DNA from: JAJYLM01 sp964547905
GTDB taxonomy: Bacteria > JAMCPX01
DNA length: 64,000 nucleotides
NCBI GenBank assembly: GCA_964547905.1
Contig: CAZJPN010000007.1
Location: forward strand, 1 to 64,000
Direction: 5' to 3'
The notes under the pieces are model-generated. The model saw only the letters and a list, made by a program, of their open reading frames with translations. It made no database searches and was not told the origin of the DNA. Within the stretch, counting starts at the first letter, position 1. Every line of letters starts with the position of its first letter. Made by a program: the position numbers and the translations under genes. Positions 1 through 8,601 of the stretch are shown here, one piece after another.

Positions 1-2
1 AT

Positions 3-2303
3 CAATATGGCAGAACGATTCTCCCGGAATATAATAATACCTTCATATTTGGCAGCGGAACGCCCTATGTTAACGAGCAATTCGGCTCTTTTGCAATCAC
101 CGAAACAGCAATATGGGTAAAACCAGATAACTTTGATGTAATCTCATCAACCGAGGATCGGATTGTTATCAGGACAAATTCTTCGGCCGGTAATGGATAT
201 ATTATAATAATGCCTATAAATAACAATATGCTTGGCATATCTGTTACAGCACCTTCCGGTACTGCTTCTTCAGATCAATCTATAGACAGAATAGTCCTCA
301 ATCTTTCATGTAACAGCAATGATCATTTTTACGGACTTGGCGAGCAGTATAACAGCTTCGATCAAAAGGGCAATATCATCGGAATATGGGCACAAGACCA
401 TGGATTTTTGCAAGCTATACCAATTACATCCAATTTACAAGCTGCACTGCATCCGACATACTTCCCGGAGCCGTTTATGCTGACAAACAAGCCTGCAGGA
501 TTGCTTATAAGTTCAACAGCCTACAGCAAGTTCGATCTTTGTGCCTCGAATCCAAAACAGGCAAGCATAGAACTCTGGGACACAAACATGAATATCATTC
601 TTATATCCGATATAGATCCAATCCACATAATCCGGGATTTCACCGGCATTGTAGGAAGACAACCTCTTTCTCCTCCATGGGTTATTGGGCCATGGATCTC
701 GGTTGAGGGCGGCAGTGTTTCTTTAACAACCACTGCTGCTCAACTGCGCACAAACCGCATACCTTCATCGGCAATATGGTATCAAGATTGGATCGGCGGT
801 AACAATAAGGGTAATGATGGATATGATATACTCTATCATTGGACTCCGGATTACACGCTTTATCCTGATATGGCAGGCGTAAACATGACGCTCAACGCTA
901 TGGGCTTTAAGGCACTTTCATATTTTAACAGCTTTGTAGATGGATCTTTGGATCAATGGAATACAGCAGAGACAAATGGTTACCTTATAACCGACAGTAC
1001 AGGCACACCAGACACATTCATAGGACCATTCTTGAGTTCCGGGAGCATGGTTGATCCTACGAATCCATCTGCAACAACCTGGGTGCAGGGATTTATGCAG
1101 AGTGCAACAACACTTGGGTTCAACGGCTGGATGGCAGACTTTGGCGAATGGATGCCTTTTGACTCATACATGAAAGCAGGTCCTGCTTCTCTATTACACA
1201 ACGAATACCCGGTACTATGGGCAAAACTAAACTATCAGGCATTATCAAGCGCAATACCATCCGGTGACTTTGTATTCTTCATGCGTTCAGGCTATCTTGG
1301 TTCACAGCCTTACCAGCCTGTTGTATGGGCAGGTGATCAGGATACCGATTTCGATCCAACATTCGGATTACCAACGGTGATCACCGCTGCACTTAACATG
1401 GGGGTATCAGGGGTACCGATATTTACACATGATATAGCAGGATATGCCAGCTTCGCCAATCCACCTTCAACAAAGGAACTATACTTCAGGTGGACAGAGC
1501 TTGGTTGTTTTACGCCTGTTATGAGGACACATAACGGGTATGATTATTATACAAACTGGAACTGGAATACGGATGAAGACACGATAACTATGTTCAAAAC
1601 CTATGCAACCCTTCATGTTGAGCTCTTCCCGTACATCTACACATACATCACACAGGCACACAACAACGGCACTCCCATTATGCAGGCACTTTGGCTTAAA
1701 TTTTCCAATGATCCAAAAACAGCCTTGATAAATGATGCGTATATGTTTGGAGATGAAATGCTTGTTGCACCCGTTATTACACAGGGTGCAATAAGCAGAA
1801 CATTTTATTTGCCTTACGGCAATTGGTATCCATTCAATGGTGGCAATGTGATCGCAGGAGGAATAAGTGTAACGGTGAACGCACCCATGAATACCATCCC
1901 TGTCTACGTGCCGGCAGGCTCTATAATACCCATGCTCACAGAGGCTCCGGATACTCTTATAACAGGAACAACCCTAAGCGTTACAACCCTTGCAGATGAA
2001 ATTACAGCACAAACGATCCGGGTATATCCCGGTGTAGACGGAAGCTTTACTGTTTATGATAGTTCTTCTTTTTCGCTTACATCATCAAGCAATGGGTTGA
2101 ATCCACAGGATGGTATGAACTTAACTAACCAGAATGGACAAGAGCTCCAGCCGTGCGGTTCGATGGATAATGGTGCTGTTGCATGTGGTATGATCGGCGG
2201 AACAAGTTTCGATGTAAATGGTAATAGCAGCGGAATAAATATTTTTACCTTACAGGGTAAGCCTTCAAATCCAGCAACTGTTTATAGAATAGAGGTGTTT
2301 TAA
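3..2303 (+). CDS. Glycoside hydrolase family 31 enzyme (sulfoquinovosidase/alpha-glucosidase-like), 5' end outside window
   Basis: The reading frame is open from base 3, well before the first ATG at 210, and the upstream residues read as normal beta-rich GH31 N-terminal domain, so the true start lies outside the window. The visible part is 766 residues. The nucleophile motif GWMADFGEWMP has its Asp codon at 1137-1139. The likely acid/base Asp is in WAGDQ at 1335-1337, and FFMRSGY lies between them. The ADFGE form of the nucleophile loop and the following block resemble the YihQ sulfoquinovosidase branch more than classic alpha-glucosidases. The sulfonate-binding residues cannot be assigned by eye, so the substrate is open: an alpha-glucoside or sulfoquinovoside. 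A C-terminal beta domain from about 1850 ends with a Cys pair. Whether it is secreted cannot be judged without the N-terminus. Confidence 0.85.
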   Translation, partial: QYGRTILPEYNNTFIFGSGTPYVNEQFGSFAITETAIWVKPDNFDVISSTEDRIVIRTNSSAGNGYIIIMPINNNMLGISVTAPSGTASSDQSIDRIVLNLSCNSNDHFYGLGEQYNSFDQKGNIIGIWAQDHGFLQAIPITSNLQAALHPTYFPEPFMLTNKPAGLLISSTAYSKFDLCASNPKQASIELWDTNMNIILISDIDPIHIIRDFTGIVGRQPLSPPWVIGPWISVEGGSVSLTTTAAQLRTNRIPSSAIWYQDWIGGNNKGNDGYDILYHWTPDYTLYPDMAGVNMTLNAMGFKALSYFNSFVDGSLDQWNTAETNGYLITDSTGTPDTFIGPFLSSGSMVDPTNPSATTWVQGFMQSATTLGFNGWMADFGEWMPFDSYMKAGPASLLHNEYPVLWAKLNYQALSSAIPSGDFVFFMRSGYLGSQPYQPVVWAGDQDTDFDPTFGLPTVITAALNMGVSGVPIFTHDIAGYASFANPPSTKELYFRWTELGCFTPVMRTHNGYDYYTNWNWNTDEDTITMFKTYATLHVELFPYIYTYITQAHNNGTPIMQALWLKFSNDPKTALINDAYMFGDEMLVAPVITQGAISRTFYLPYGNWYPFNGGNVIAGGISVTVNAPMNTIPVYVPAGSIIPMLTEAPDTLITGTTLSVTTLADEITAQTIRVYPGVDGSFTVYDSSSFSLTSSSNGLNPQDGMNLTNQNGQELQPCGSMDNGAVACGMIGGTSFDVNGNSSGINIFTLQGKPSNPATVYRIEVF

Positions 2304-2385
2304 CTCAAAAATGCAATTAGTATTTTACTTCACGTCGTCTCAAACTCTTCCCCCTATGGCTCATTACACAAATGTATTTTTCGGG

Positions 2386-4119
2386 TTAAACGGATATCGA
2401 TCCTTTTCTGAATTCCGTTTTTCCGATCAATGCATTGATGAGGACCGGCGTGCCGTTACGTGATATCTCCACGGCCTGTTTCAAGACCGTATCGATCTGA
2501 TCTTCACTCTGGATCACAAACCCCTTGGCCCCAAGACTTTCGGCAATACCATGATAATCCGCATAACGCAATACCGTGGCAACGTCGTCCTTGAGGTATT
2601 CCACTTGATCCCGCGCAATCTGCGTCCAGCCGGCATCGTTTCCAATCACAGCAATAACAGGGATGCCGTGCCTCACCAATGTATCAAATTCAATAAGACT
2701 GTACCCTGCAGCACCATCTCCCCATATAAGCCACACATCCACATCCGGATTTAACACCTTTGCTCCCATAGCAAATCCAGCACCAACACCTAAGGTGCCG
2801 AATACACCGGGATCAAGCCATGTCAGCGGCCTGCCTGGCCGTAAAATATATGAGGCTGTCGCAACAAAATCACCGCCGTCAGCGATGATAATAGCCGTTT
2901 CATTCACAACACTGCTCATTTTTTCGAGTAATAAGAGCGGATTTATATACTCTGTTTTCTGACCTGCAAGTTTTTTGATCTCTTGTTCGCGCTGTTTTTC
3001 GCGGCTCACCAGCACCTGTTTCCATGTATCAATTCCAGGATCGCTCTTTATAAGCCCGGCACAGGCTATCAGAAATTCCGCAGGGTCCCCGTGGACAGCG
3101 AGGTCGGGTCTGCGGTTAAGGTTTAATTCATGCTTGCTGCGGTTTATCGCAACAGTTTTTGCTCTTGGATTGATAGACCTTCCGTAACTAAGGCGAAAAT
3201 CACACGGCTCTCCTGCCAGAATAACGAGATCCGCCTCTGCAAGTGCGTTATTCCGTTTGTGATGGAGCTGCAAGGGATGATTACTTCCCAGCAACCCTCG
3301 TGCCATACCAGTCAGATACACCAGGATATTCATCTTATCGACCGCGTCTGCAAGCTTTTGGTCTAAATCAGGATTTAGTAAAGCCTGGCTACCTATGATA
3401 AGCAGCGGATGTTTGGATTTATCGATCATCCGTACAGCCTGTTCAGGTGCGGTGCCTTTGAAATACGGCTTTGTGGGAGTAACGCGTTCATGATACATGG
3501 TATCCTGGTCACAGGCATATATCTTATCCAGATGCCAGTTCAGATACCGGTTGGTTATTCTGTCACGCAAAGAATGTTTGTCACCTGTTGCACTCTTCAC
3601 GCCGTACCACTGCCGCACCAATGCCTCGTCGTACAGGAGGTCTATGGGACATTCTATGAAAACCGGTCCTGGAACCCCTGAAAGCGCGGATGCAAATGCG
3701 GATTCAAGGGCAGGAATAAAATCGCAATTTTTCTTTACGGTAAACACCTCTTTTACAGCGGAGCGGATGAGCGATATCTGATCGATATCCTGGAGTGCAC
3801 CCCTGTCCCTGAGTACGGTTGCCGAGGCCCCTCCGATAAGCATGAGGGGCGATTGCGCCATTTTTGCATTGATAAGTGCGGTGATGCTGTTGGTTACACC
3901 GGGTCCTGCGGTTACGACTGCAATGCCTGAAGTCCCGGTCAGCCTGCTGACCGCATCTGCGGCAAAAACAGCGTTTACTTCATGACGCACATCGACAATC
4001 CTGATTCCTATTTTTTTACTTTCAGATAGTATGGGTGATATGTGACCGCCGCATACAGTAAAAATATACCTTACATTATGCTCATTCAGTATTTGTGCAA
4101 CTATAGCTCCACCGTTCAT
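2386..4119 (-). CDS. Thiamine-diphosphate-dependent lyase, acetolactate synthase-like (ILVBL/2-hydroxyacyl-CoA lyase type)
   Basis: This is a three-domain ThDP enzyme of 577 residues. Counting from a TTG five codons upstream at 4134, the activating glutamate is in RHEVNAVFAADA (Glu52). The ThDP/Mg motif is WGDGAAGYS (GDG 472-474), followed by GNDAGWTQIARDQV (Asn499). The GND-x-GWTQI signature is typical of the human ILVBL/HACL group and oxalyl-CoA decarboxylase relatives rather than biosynthetic IlvB. No IlvN small subunit lies beside it, so a lyase or carboligase on 2-hydroxyacyl-CoA or 2-oxo acids is more likely than valine/isoleucine synthesis. The ATG at 4119 was chosen over the TTG because an AGAGA sits just upstream. 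It stands alone, convergent with the GH31 gene. Confidence 0.8.
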   Translation of the reverse strand: MNGGAIVAQILNEHNVRYIFTVCGGHISPILSESKKIGIRIVDVRHEVNAVFAADAVSRLTGTSGIAVVTAGPGVTNSITALINAKMAQSPLMLIGGASATVLRDRGALQDIDQISLIRSAVKEVFTVKKNCDFIPALESAFASALSGVPGPVFIECPIDLLYDEALVRQWYGVKSATGDKHSLRDRITNRYLNWHLDKIYACDQDTMYHERVTPTKPYFKGTAPEQAVRMIDKSKHPLLIIGSQALLNPDLDQKLADAVDKMNILVYLTGMARGLLGSNHPLQLHHKRNNALAEADLVILAGEPCDFRLSYGRSINPRAKTVAINRSKHELNLNRRPDLAVHGDPAEFLIACAGLIKSDPGIDTWKQVLVSREKQREQEIKKLAGQKTEYINPLLLLEKMSSVVNETAIIIADGGDFVATASYILRPGRPLTWLDPGVFGTLGVGAGFAMGAKVLNPDVDVWLIWGDGAAGYSLIEFDTLVRHGIPVIAVIGNDAGWTQIARDQVEYLKDDVATVLRYADYHGIAESLGAKGFVIQSEDQIDTVLKQAVEISRNGTPVLINALIGKTEFRKGSISV

Positions 4120-4230
4120 AGAATCTCTTTTCAAAAGAATAACATAAAATTAAACATATTAAACAAGGTTACCTCTTTCTTCTCTTTTTTGGTCAGCGTT
4201 CTGTGGTGCTCGAATCCCTAAAGATGTATA

Positions 4231-4317
4231 CGGAGGGAGTAGGATTCGAACCCACGATCCACTTGCGCAGATAACGGTTTTCAAGACCGTCGCCTTAAAC
4301 CACTCGGCCATCCCTCC
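4231..4317 (-). tRNA. tRNA-Ser(UGA)
   Basis: Read on the minus strand, the 87-nt gene begins GGAGGGATGGCCGAGTGG and pairs with CTCCCTCC at the 3' end, giving a full acceptor stem with a G discriminator. The anticodon loop is CTTGAAA (anticodon TGA) closed by an ACGGT/ACCGT stem. A long variable arm and a T-arm containing GGTTCGAATCC follow, as expected for serine. CCA is not encoded. Confidence 0.95.
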
Positions 4318-4398
4318 ATCATACATAAGATACCAGTGACTGAAAAATAATCAAGCAATTTTTAATTGGACAGCCTGTTGAAACAGCCCCTGTTTGTT

Positions 4399-4439
4399 AT
4401 TGCTTTGTCATCCAGCCTTCGACGGAACGACAAAGCAAT
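4399..4439. repeat. Palindromic repeat, ATTGCTTTGTC arms
   Basis: Perfect 11-bp inverted arms (4399-4409 and 4429-4439) flank a 19-bp loop. The ATTGCTT...AAGCAAT ends match the elements at 37566-37605 and 61386-61428, so this looks like one dispersed family with variable interiors. It lies between tRNA-Ser and the MBL gene, together with a second palindrome at 4458-4523. Upstream of both, the text around 4371-4390 (CAGCCTGTTGAAACAG) also looks repeat-derived. Confidence 0.75.
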
Positions 4440-4457
4440 CACTTCCTATTTTTTATT

Positions 4458-4523
4458 GTCATTCCCGCGAAAGCGGGAATCCAGAAAAATAAGAACTGGA
4501 TTCCGTGCCAAGCATGGAATGAC
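4458..4523. repeat. Nested palindromic repeat, GTCATTCC/GGAATGAC ends
   Basis: The outer arms GTCATTCC (4458-4465) and GGAATGAC (4516-4523) enclose the inner arms GGAATCCAG (4476-4484) and CTGGATTCC (4496-4504), and the left part folds further as CCCGC-GAAA-GCGGG. A diverged relative is at 30292-30382. The structure suggests a small non-autonomous palindromic element; no coding potential is seen in it. Confidence 0.8.
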
Positions 4524-4595
4524 TAAAATAGATTGACTCAAAAATGTTCCTGTGTATATAAAAAGGAGCTATTTTCTAAAACGCCCTGTTTAGCT

Positions 4596-5411
4596 ATGCT
4601 TTTTAAGGTAAAAAATTTCGAAGATATAATTGTTCTTAAGATGTCAAAGACGCTTTTTGGCATGCCCGTGTTTTTTGTCCATGCCTTTTATCTCGATGAC
4701 TTCCTTGTGGATACAGGGTTTGTCGGCGCTAAACTCTATGTACGGCAGTTTATAAAGGAGCACGAGATCAAAAATATTGCAATTACGCATCATCACGAAG
4801 ATCATATCGGCGCCAATGCAGAGGCTAACATGCTCGGTATTGTTCCACTGGTTCCGAAGGAAGGTTTGGAACTCATACAGCATCCGCATAAACTCCAGTC
4901 GTACCGCAGGTTGACATGGGGCTTGCCTGAGCCATCGGAAGCACAGGTGCTTGGCAGCACTGTACAGACCAGCCATTTTACCTTTGAGGTGCTGCATGCA
5001 CCCGGTCACAGTCATGACCACAAGGTCTTCTTTTTGAAAAAGCGGGGATGGCTATTTTCCGGGGATGTGTTTCTGTCCGAGCATCTTAAGTATATGCGCG
5101 ACGATGAAAATCCAAATATTACCATAAAAACACTGCGCAATCTTTTAAAGCTCGATTTTGACGTGATGTTCGACGCACTCCGCGGCCCTATAAAAAACGG
5201 AAAATCAGCCATGAAAACCAAACTTGAATTTTTGGAAGAAAAAAGAGACCTGGTAAACGCCCTTTATGCCAAAGGCATGGGTATGCGCAGCATAACGCAG
5301 CAGGTGTTCGGAAAGGAAGGGCTTATGACCGCAGTGAGCAGCGGCCATTACTCAAAGATAAATTTCACGAAGGCCCTGCTCGGCATAACAAAATATCCAT
5401 GCTCGACATGA
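4596..5411 (+). CDS. MBL-fold metallohydrolase
   Basis: This metallo-beta-lactamase-fold hydrolase has about 271 residues from the ATG at 4596; an in-frame TTG at 4533 would add 21. The zinc motif reads ITHHHEDHIGA (HxHxDH), followed by HAPGHSHDH and LFSGDVFLSE, which supply the remaining metal ligands. A C-terminal helical region contains repeated Met-Arg/Lys segments and may bind substrate. The substrate cannot be named; glyoxalase II-like and lactonase-like proteins share this fold. The start is uncertain because the only AAGGAG (4562-4567) is too far from either candidate. The gene follows two palindromic repeats, and its only close neighbour is the convergent Pit transporter. Confidence 0.8.
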   Translation: MLFKVKNFEDIIVLKMSKTLFGMPVFFVHAFYLDDFLVDTGFVGAKLYVRQFIKEHEIKNIAITHHHEDHIGANAEANMLGIVPLVPKEGLELIQHPHKLQSYRRLTWGLPEPSEAQVLGSTVQTSHFTFEVLHAPGHSHDHKVFFLKKRGWLFSGDVFLSEHLKYMRDDENPNITIKTLRNLLKLDFDVMFDALRGPIKNGKSAMKTKLEFLEEKRDLVNALYAKGMGMRSITQQVFGKEGLMTAVSSGHYSKINFTKALLGITKYPCST

Positions 5412-5477
5412 CATTTTTCCCATGTCCTTTGATGATAGTATCGGGGATCATGCTACCTGCCCCACTATGTTCTATGT

Positions 5478-6470
5478 TTAAAAAAACAATTTCAGGATAA
5501 AATGGATTCCGCCTGCCACCAGCATGGTAAACGGGAAGGTAATTATCCACGCATATACAATCCTTTTTCCTATCCCCCATTTTACCGCGGAAAGCCTCCT
5601 TGTAGAACCGACACCGAGTATACTCCCTGTTATGGCGTGCGTTGTGCTGACCGGCAAGCCAAAAAGAGCCGATACAAGGAGTACAGTCGCACTCGAAGTT
5701 TCAGCGGCAAAACCATGGACTGGCTGCAGCTTGAGCAGGTTGATGCCGAGTGTTTTGATAACCTTCCACCCTCCCAAACTGGTACCGAGCGCCATGGCTA
5801 ATGCACAGATGCTGATAACCCATAAAGGAACCTTAAACGTACTGATCATACCTGCATTCAGAAGTGCCATGGTGATTATGCCCATGGTCTTTTGTGCATC
5901 GTTGGTGCCGTGCATCAAAGCCATGTACCCTGATGATAGAATCTGGAGCTTGCCGAATATTCTGTTGATCTTTGATGGCGGTATGCTCTTCAGTAGCCAC
6001 ATTAAAAGCCACATCAGCAGAAAGCCGAGGAGAAAGCCGAACAACGGAGAGACCGCAAGAGAGACCAGGATTTTAACAATGCCCTCGGGGTTTAAGTACG
6101 AAATATTTTGTGAGAATATTACCGCACCGATAATGCCGCCGATCAATGAGTGAGAGCTGCTGACCGGTAGCCCCATAATGACCGTAATAACAGACCATAT
6201 AAAAGCCGCAAGCATGGCAGAAAAGATCGCAATCTGACTGAGATGCTGTGGAGCTACGATGTCACTGCCGATCGTCTTTGCAACCTTTGTGCTCAGATAT
6301 GCGCCGAGGAAGTTCAATACCGCTGCCATGATTACTGCAAAAAATGGTGATAAAACACGGGTTGAAACAACGGTTGCTATGGCGTTGGCAGAATCGTGCC
6401 AACCGTTTGAAAAATCGAACAACAATGCCATGACAATTACTATGGTAAGAATGAATTGCGAACTATGCAT
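5478..6470 (-). CDS. pit: PiT-family low-affinity inorganic phosphate transporter
   Basis: This 330-residue integral membrane protein carries the two PiT signatures: FSNGWHDSANAIATVVSTRV near the N-terminus and LMHGTNDAQKTMGI in the second half. That inverted duplication defines the phosphate/cation symporter fold. Some 8-10 hydrophobic segments are visible. Its start overlaps the end of the DUF47 gene by 8 bp, so the two are translationally coupled. DUF47-Pit pairs are common in bacteria and the DUF47 protein probably modulates transport. No PstSCAB or pho regulator lies nearby. Confidence 0.93.
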   Translation of the reverse strand: MHSSQFILTIVIVMALLFDFSNGWHDSANAIATVVSTRVLSPFFAVIMAAVLNFLGAYLSTKVAKTIGSDIVAPQHLSQIAIFSAMLAAFIWSVITVIMGLPVSSSHSLIGGIIGAVIFSQNISYLNPEGIVKILVSLAVSPLFGFLLGFLLMWLLMWLLKSIPPSKINRIFGKLQILSSGYMALMHGTNDAQKTMGIITMALLNAGMISTFKVPLWVISICALAMALGTSLGGWKVIKTLGINLLKLQPVHGFAAETSSATVLLVSALFGLPVSTTHAITGSILGVGSTRRLSAVKWGIGKRIVYAWIITFPFTMLVAGGIHFILKLFF

Positions 6471-7086
6471 TTTTTAGAACTACACCCTCAATGATGTTGG
6501 CGACGTCTTCACACCGGTCGATGGCCATCTCTATGATCTCGTAGATCTCTTTCAATTTGATAACATTGATAGGGTCCGGGACATTATCGAATAAAGAGGT
6601 CATTGCCTTCCTCAACAACATATCCCCTTCGTTCTCAACCGTATTAATCTCTATGCAACTCTCCAGAATCAATTTCGGATTTTTCAGGTCCCTCAAATTC
6701 TTTATTGCCTGCTTCACCATACTCATCGCTTTCTGGAGCGTAAGTACAAGATCTTTGATCTCATTGGTTGGTTTTTGCACCCTGTAAAGCCATAATCTCT
6801 GCGATGCAGCTTCTACAAAATCCATAATGTCATCCATCTTGGTGATAAGTTCATGGATATCTTCGCGGTCAAGCGGCGTTATAAATGTCCTGTTGAGCTT
6901 GTCTATCGTTTGATGTGTAATCTGATCCGCTTCATGCTCAAGCTCTTTTAATCTTTTTACCTTTTCAGCAACATTGGTGTAGTCCTCAAGCAGATCGAGC
7001 ATAGCATGAATGCCCTCCTCGATTTTCTCTGCAGCGCTCTCAAAAAGATCGAAAAATTTTTCATCCCTTGGAAAGAATCGTATCAT
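6463..7086 (-). CDS. DUF47 (PhoU-like) phosphate transport accessory protein
   Basis: This all-helical 207-residue protein is of the DUF47/YkaA family, related to PhoU. It contains the typical start IRFFPRDEKFFDLFE, a central HEADQITH segment and the TPLDREDIHELITKMDDIMDFVEAA block with conserved acidic residues for metal-cluster binding. A TTG 23 codons upstream (7155) gives an atypical hydrophobic extension, so the ATG at 7086 is preferred. It sits 5' of, and overlapping, the Pit transporter. The predicted cytoplasmic role is regulation of phosphate uptake. Confidence 0.9.
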   Translation of the reverse strand: MIRFFPRDEKFFDLFESAAEKIEEGIHAMLDLLEDYTNVAEKVKRLKELEHEADQITHQTIDKLNRTFITPLDREDIHELITKMDDIMDFVEAASQRLWLYRVQKPTNEIKDLVLTLQKAMSMVKQAIKNLRDLKNPKLILESCIEINTVENEGDMLLRKAMTSLFDNVPDPINVIKLKEIYEIIEMAIDRCEDVANIIEGVVLKNA

Positions 7087-7174
7087 ATATAACTTAGCGT
7101 ATAAGCCCGTAAAAATCCAGTCAAGGAAATGCAAAAACAAAAAAACTAAATCCAATCAAGTGCAAAACAGGACT

Positions 7175-8599
7175 TTACTCATACCGTAGCGTTTCCGCTG
7201 GCGGGAGCTTCGAAGCCTTATATGAAGGATAGATGGTAGCGAGAAAGCTAACGATGATCGCCGCTATGGCAACGATGAGAAAGATCTCGGGACGCATGGT
7301 AACCGGCAGAGTGTCTATATAATAAACGTCCTTCGGAAGACTTATAAATTGGTACTGTTTCAGGAGGAGGCATATTATATATCCGAACAACAGTCCAAGA
7401 CCTGTTCCGATAATCCCAATGAACAATCCCTGATAAACAAATATCTTCATAATGCTTCTATCCGTAGCACCGAGTGCCTTGAGTATGGCTATATCCTTGG
7501 TTTTTTCAACGACAACCATGATAAGGCTGCTTACTATTCCGAGTGCTCCGACCATAATGATCAATATGAGTATTATAAACATTACGGTCTTTTCAAGCTT
7601 CAACGCTGTGAACAGGTTGCGATTTGTAGCTTCCCAGCTTCTTGCATAATAGGGAAAGCCGAGTTCCTTCTGTATAAGCATTGCAACCTGCCCTGCCTTG
7701 AATATATCCTTTATCTTGATCTCCAGTCCGGTAACATCGTTACCCATATTGAGAAACTGCTGCGCATTGGAAAGAGATAGGTATGCAAGGCCTGAATCAT
7801 ATTCATACATGCCTGTCGAAAAAACACCTACTACTTTGAATTTTTTCATCCTCGGGATCATGCCAAGCGGTGTCATAACTCCGAGCGGAGATATGATGTT
7901 TACCGTATCTCCATATACAACACCAAGATTACGTGCGAGTTCTTTGCCGATGATTATACCGCCTATCCTCGCATTGCTCTCCGGGTCCTTGTACGTGCCG
8001 GCAAGCTGTGAAATACTCCCTTGCAGCAATGTCTTTGAAAGGTCTGTTACCTGAGTAACCGTAGTCGGATCGATACCTCTCAACACAACACCTGTAACAT
8101 TTTCATGGGAAGATAGCATTGCCTGACTATAAATAAATGGTGTTACGCCTTTAATTTGTTTTGCGAGGCTTAATTTGTCATCGTATGATATTTCTTCTGT
8201 AAACTCCGTGAGCAATGACCTTGTTTCAGACCATGCCCTTTGTATAATGTTAGGTTTTCCTGATGGGGTAATCCCATTCAATCTTGTCCTAGAGTTTTTA
8301 TCGATTTTTTTTGTTTCTTGCTTATTTATATCGGTTTTTATTGTATGACGCAGGAAATATTCTATTTTGCTATAATGATCGATCCCGCCTGAAAACTTCA
8401 ACACCACTATATGTGCATTCGTTCCAAGAATTTTACCTCGCAGATCATCTTCAAAGCCTGTCATGACAGATAATACAATGATCAAAGCCATTACTCCAAC
8501 CATGATACCTATTATAGAAAGTAATGTTATTATGGATATAAATTTCTGTCTTTTTTTTGATTTTATGTATCTGAGGCTTACGCCGAGTTCATAGCCCAT
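7175..8599 (-). CDS. lolC: FtsX-family ABC permease, LolC/LolE-like lipoprotein-release protein
   Basis: This inner-membrane permease, about 474 residues long, should extract lipoproteins for transfer to the outer membrane with LolD ATPase and LolA. It has an N-terminal TM helix after YELGVSLRYIKSKKRQKFISI, a large periplasmic domain, and three C-terminal TM helices including ILILIIMVGALGIVSSLIMVVVEKTKDIAILKALGAT. It is longer than the usual ~410 residues because of a hydrophilic insert at about residues 90-145. The ATG at 8599 follows GGAG by 5 nt; a GTG at 8605 overlaps the lysS stop as GTGA. No lolD follows, although lysS-lolC-lolD is a frequent order. Confidence 0.85.
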   Translation of the reverse strand: MGYELGVSLRYIKSKKRQKFISIITLLSIIGIMVGVMALIIVLSVMTGFEDDLRGKILGTNAHIVVLKFSGGIDHYSKIEYFLRHTIKTDINKQETKKIDKNSRTRLNGITPSGKPNIIQRAWSETRSLLTEFTEEISYDDKLSLAKQIKGVTPFIYSQAMLSSHENVTGVVLRGIDPTTVTQVTDLSKTLLQGSISQLAGTYKDPESNARIGGIIIGKELARNLGVVYGDTVNIISPLGVMTPLGMIPRMKKFKVVGVFSTGMYEYDSGLAYLSLSNAQQFLNMGNDVTGLEIKIKDIFKAGQVAMLIQKELGFPYYARSWEATNRNLFTALKLEKTVMFIILILIIMVGALGIVSSLIMVVVEKTKDIAILKALGATDRSIMKIFVYQGLFIGIIGTGLGLLFGYIICLLLKQYQFISLPKDVYYIDTLPVTMRPEIFLIVAIAAIIVSFLATIYPSYKASKLPPAETLRYE

Positions 8600-8601
8600 G
8601 T

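Noticed and set aside
3409..3781. Open frames on the plus strand opposite the ThDP enzyme, and many similar antisense frames
   Set aside because: They lie wholly within well-supported genes, lack recognisable motifs and have atypical composition; they are shadows of the true frame.
4201..4230. GCTCGAATCCC next to tRNA-Ser as a possible tRNA fragment or att site
   Set aside because: Only a T-loop-like heptamer is shared; there is no flanking duplication of the tRNA 3' end and no integrase gene nearby.
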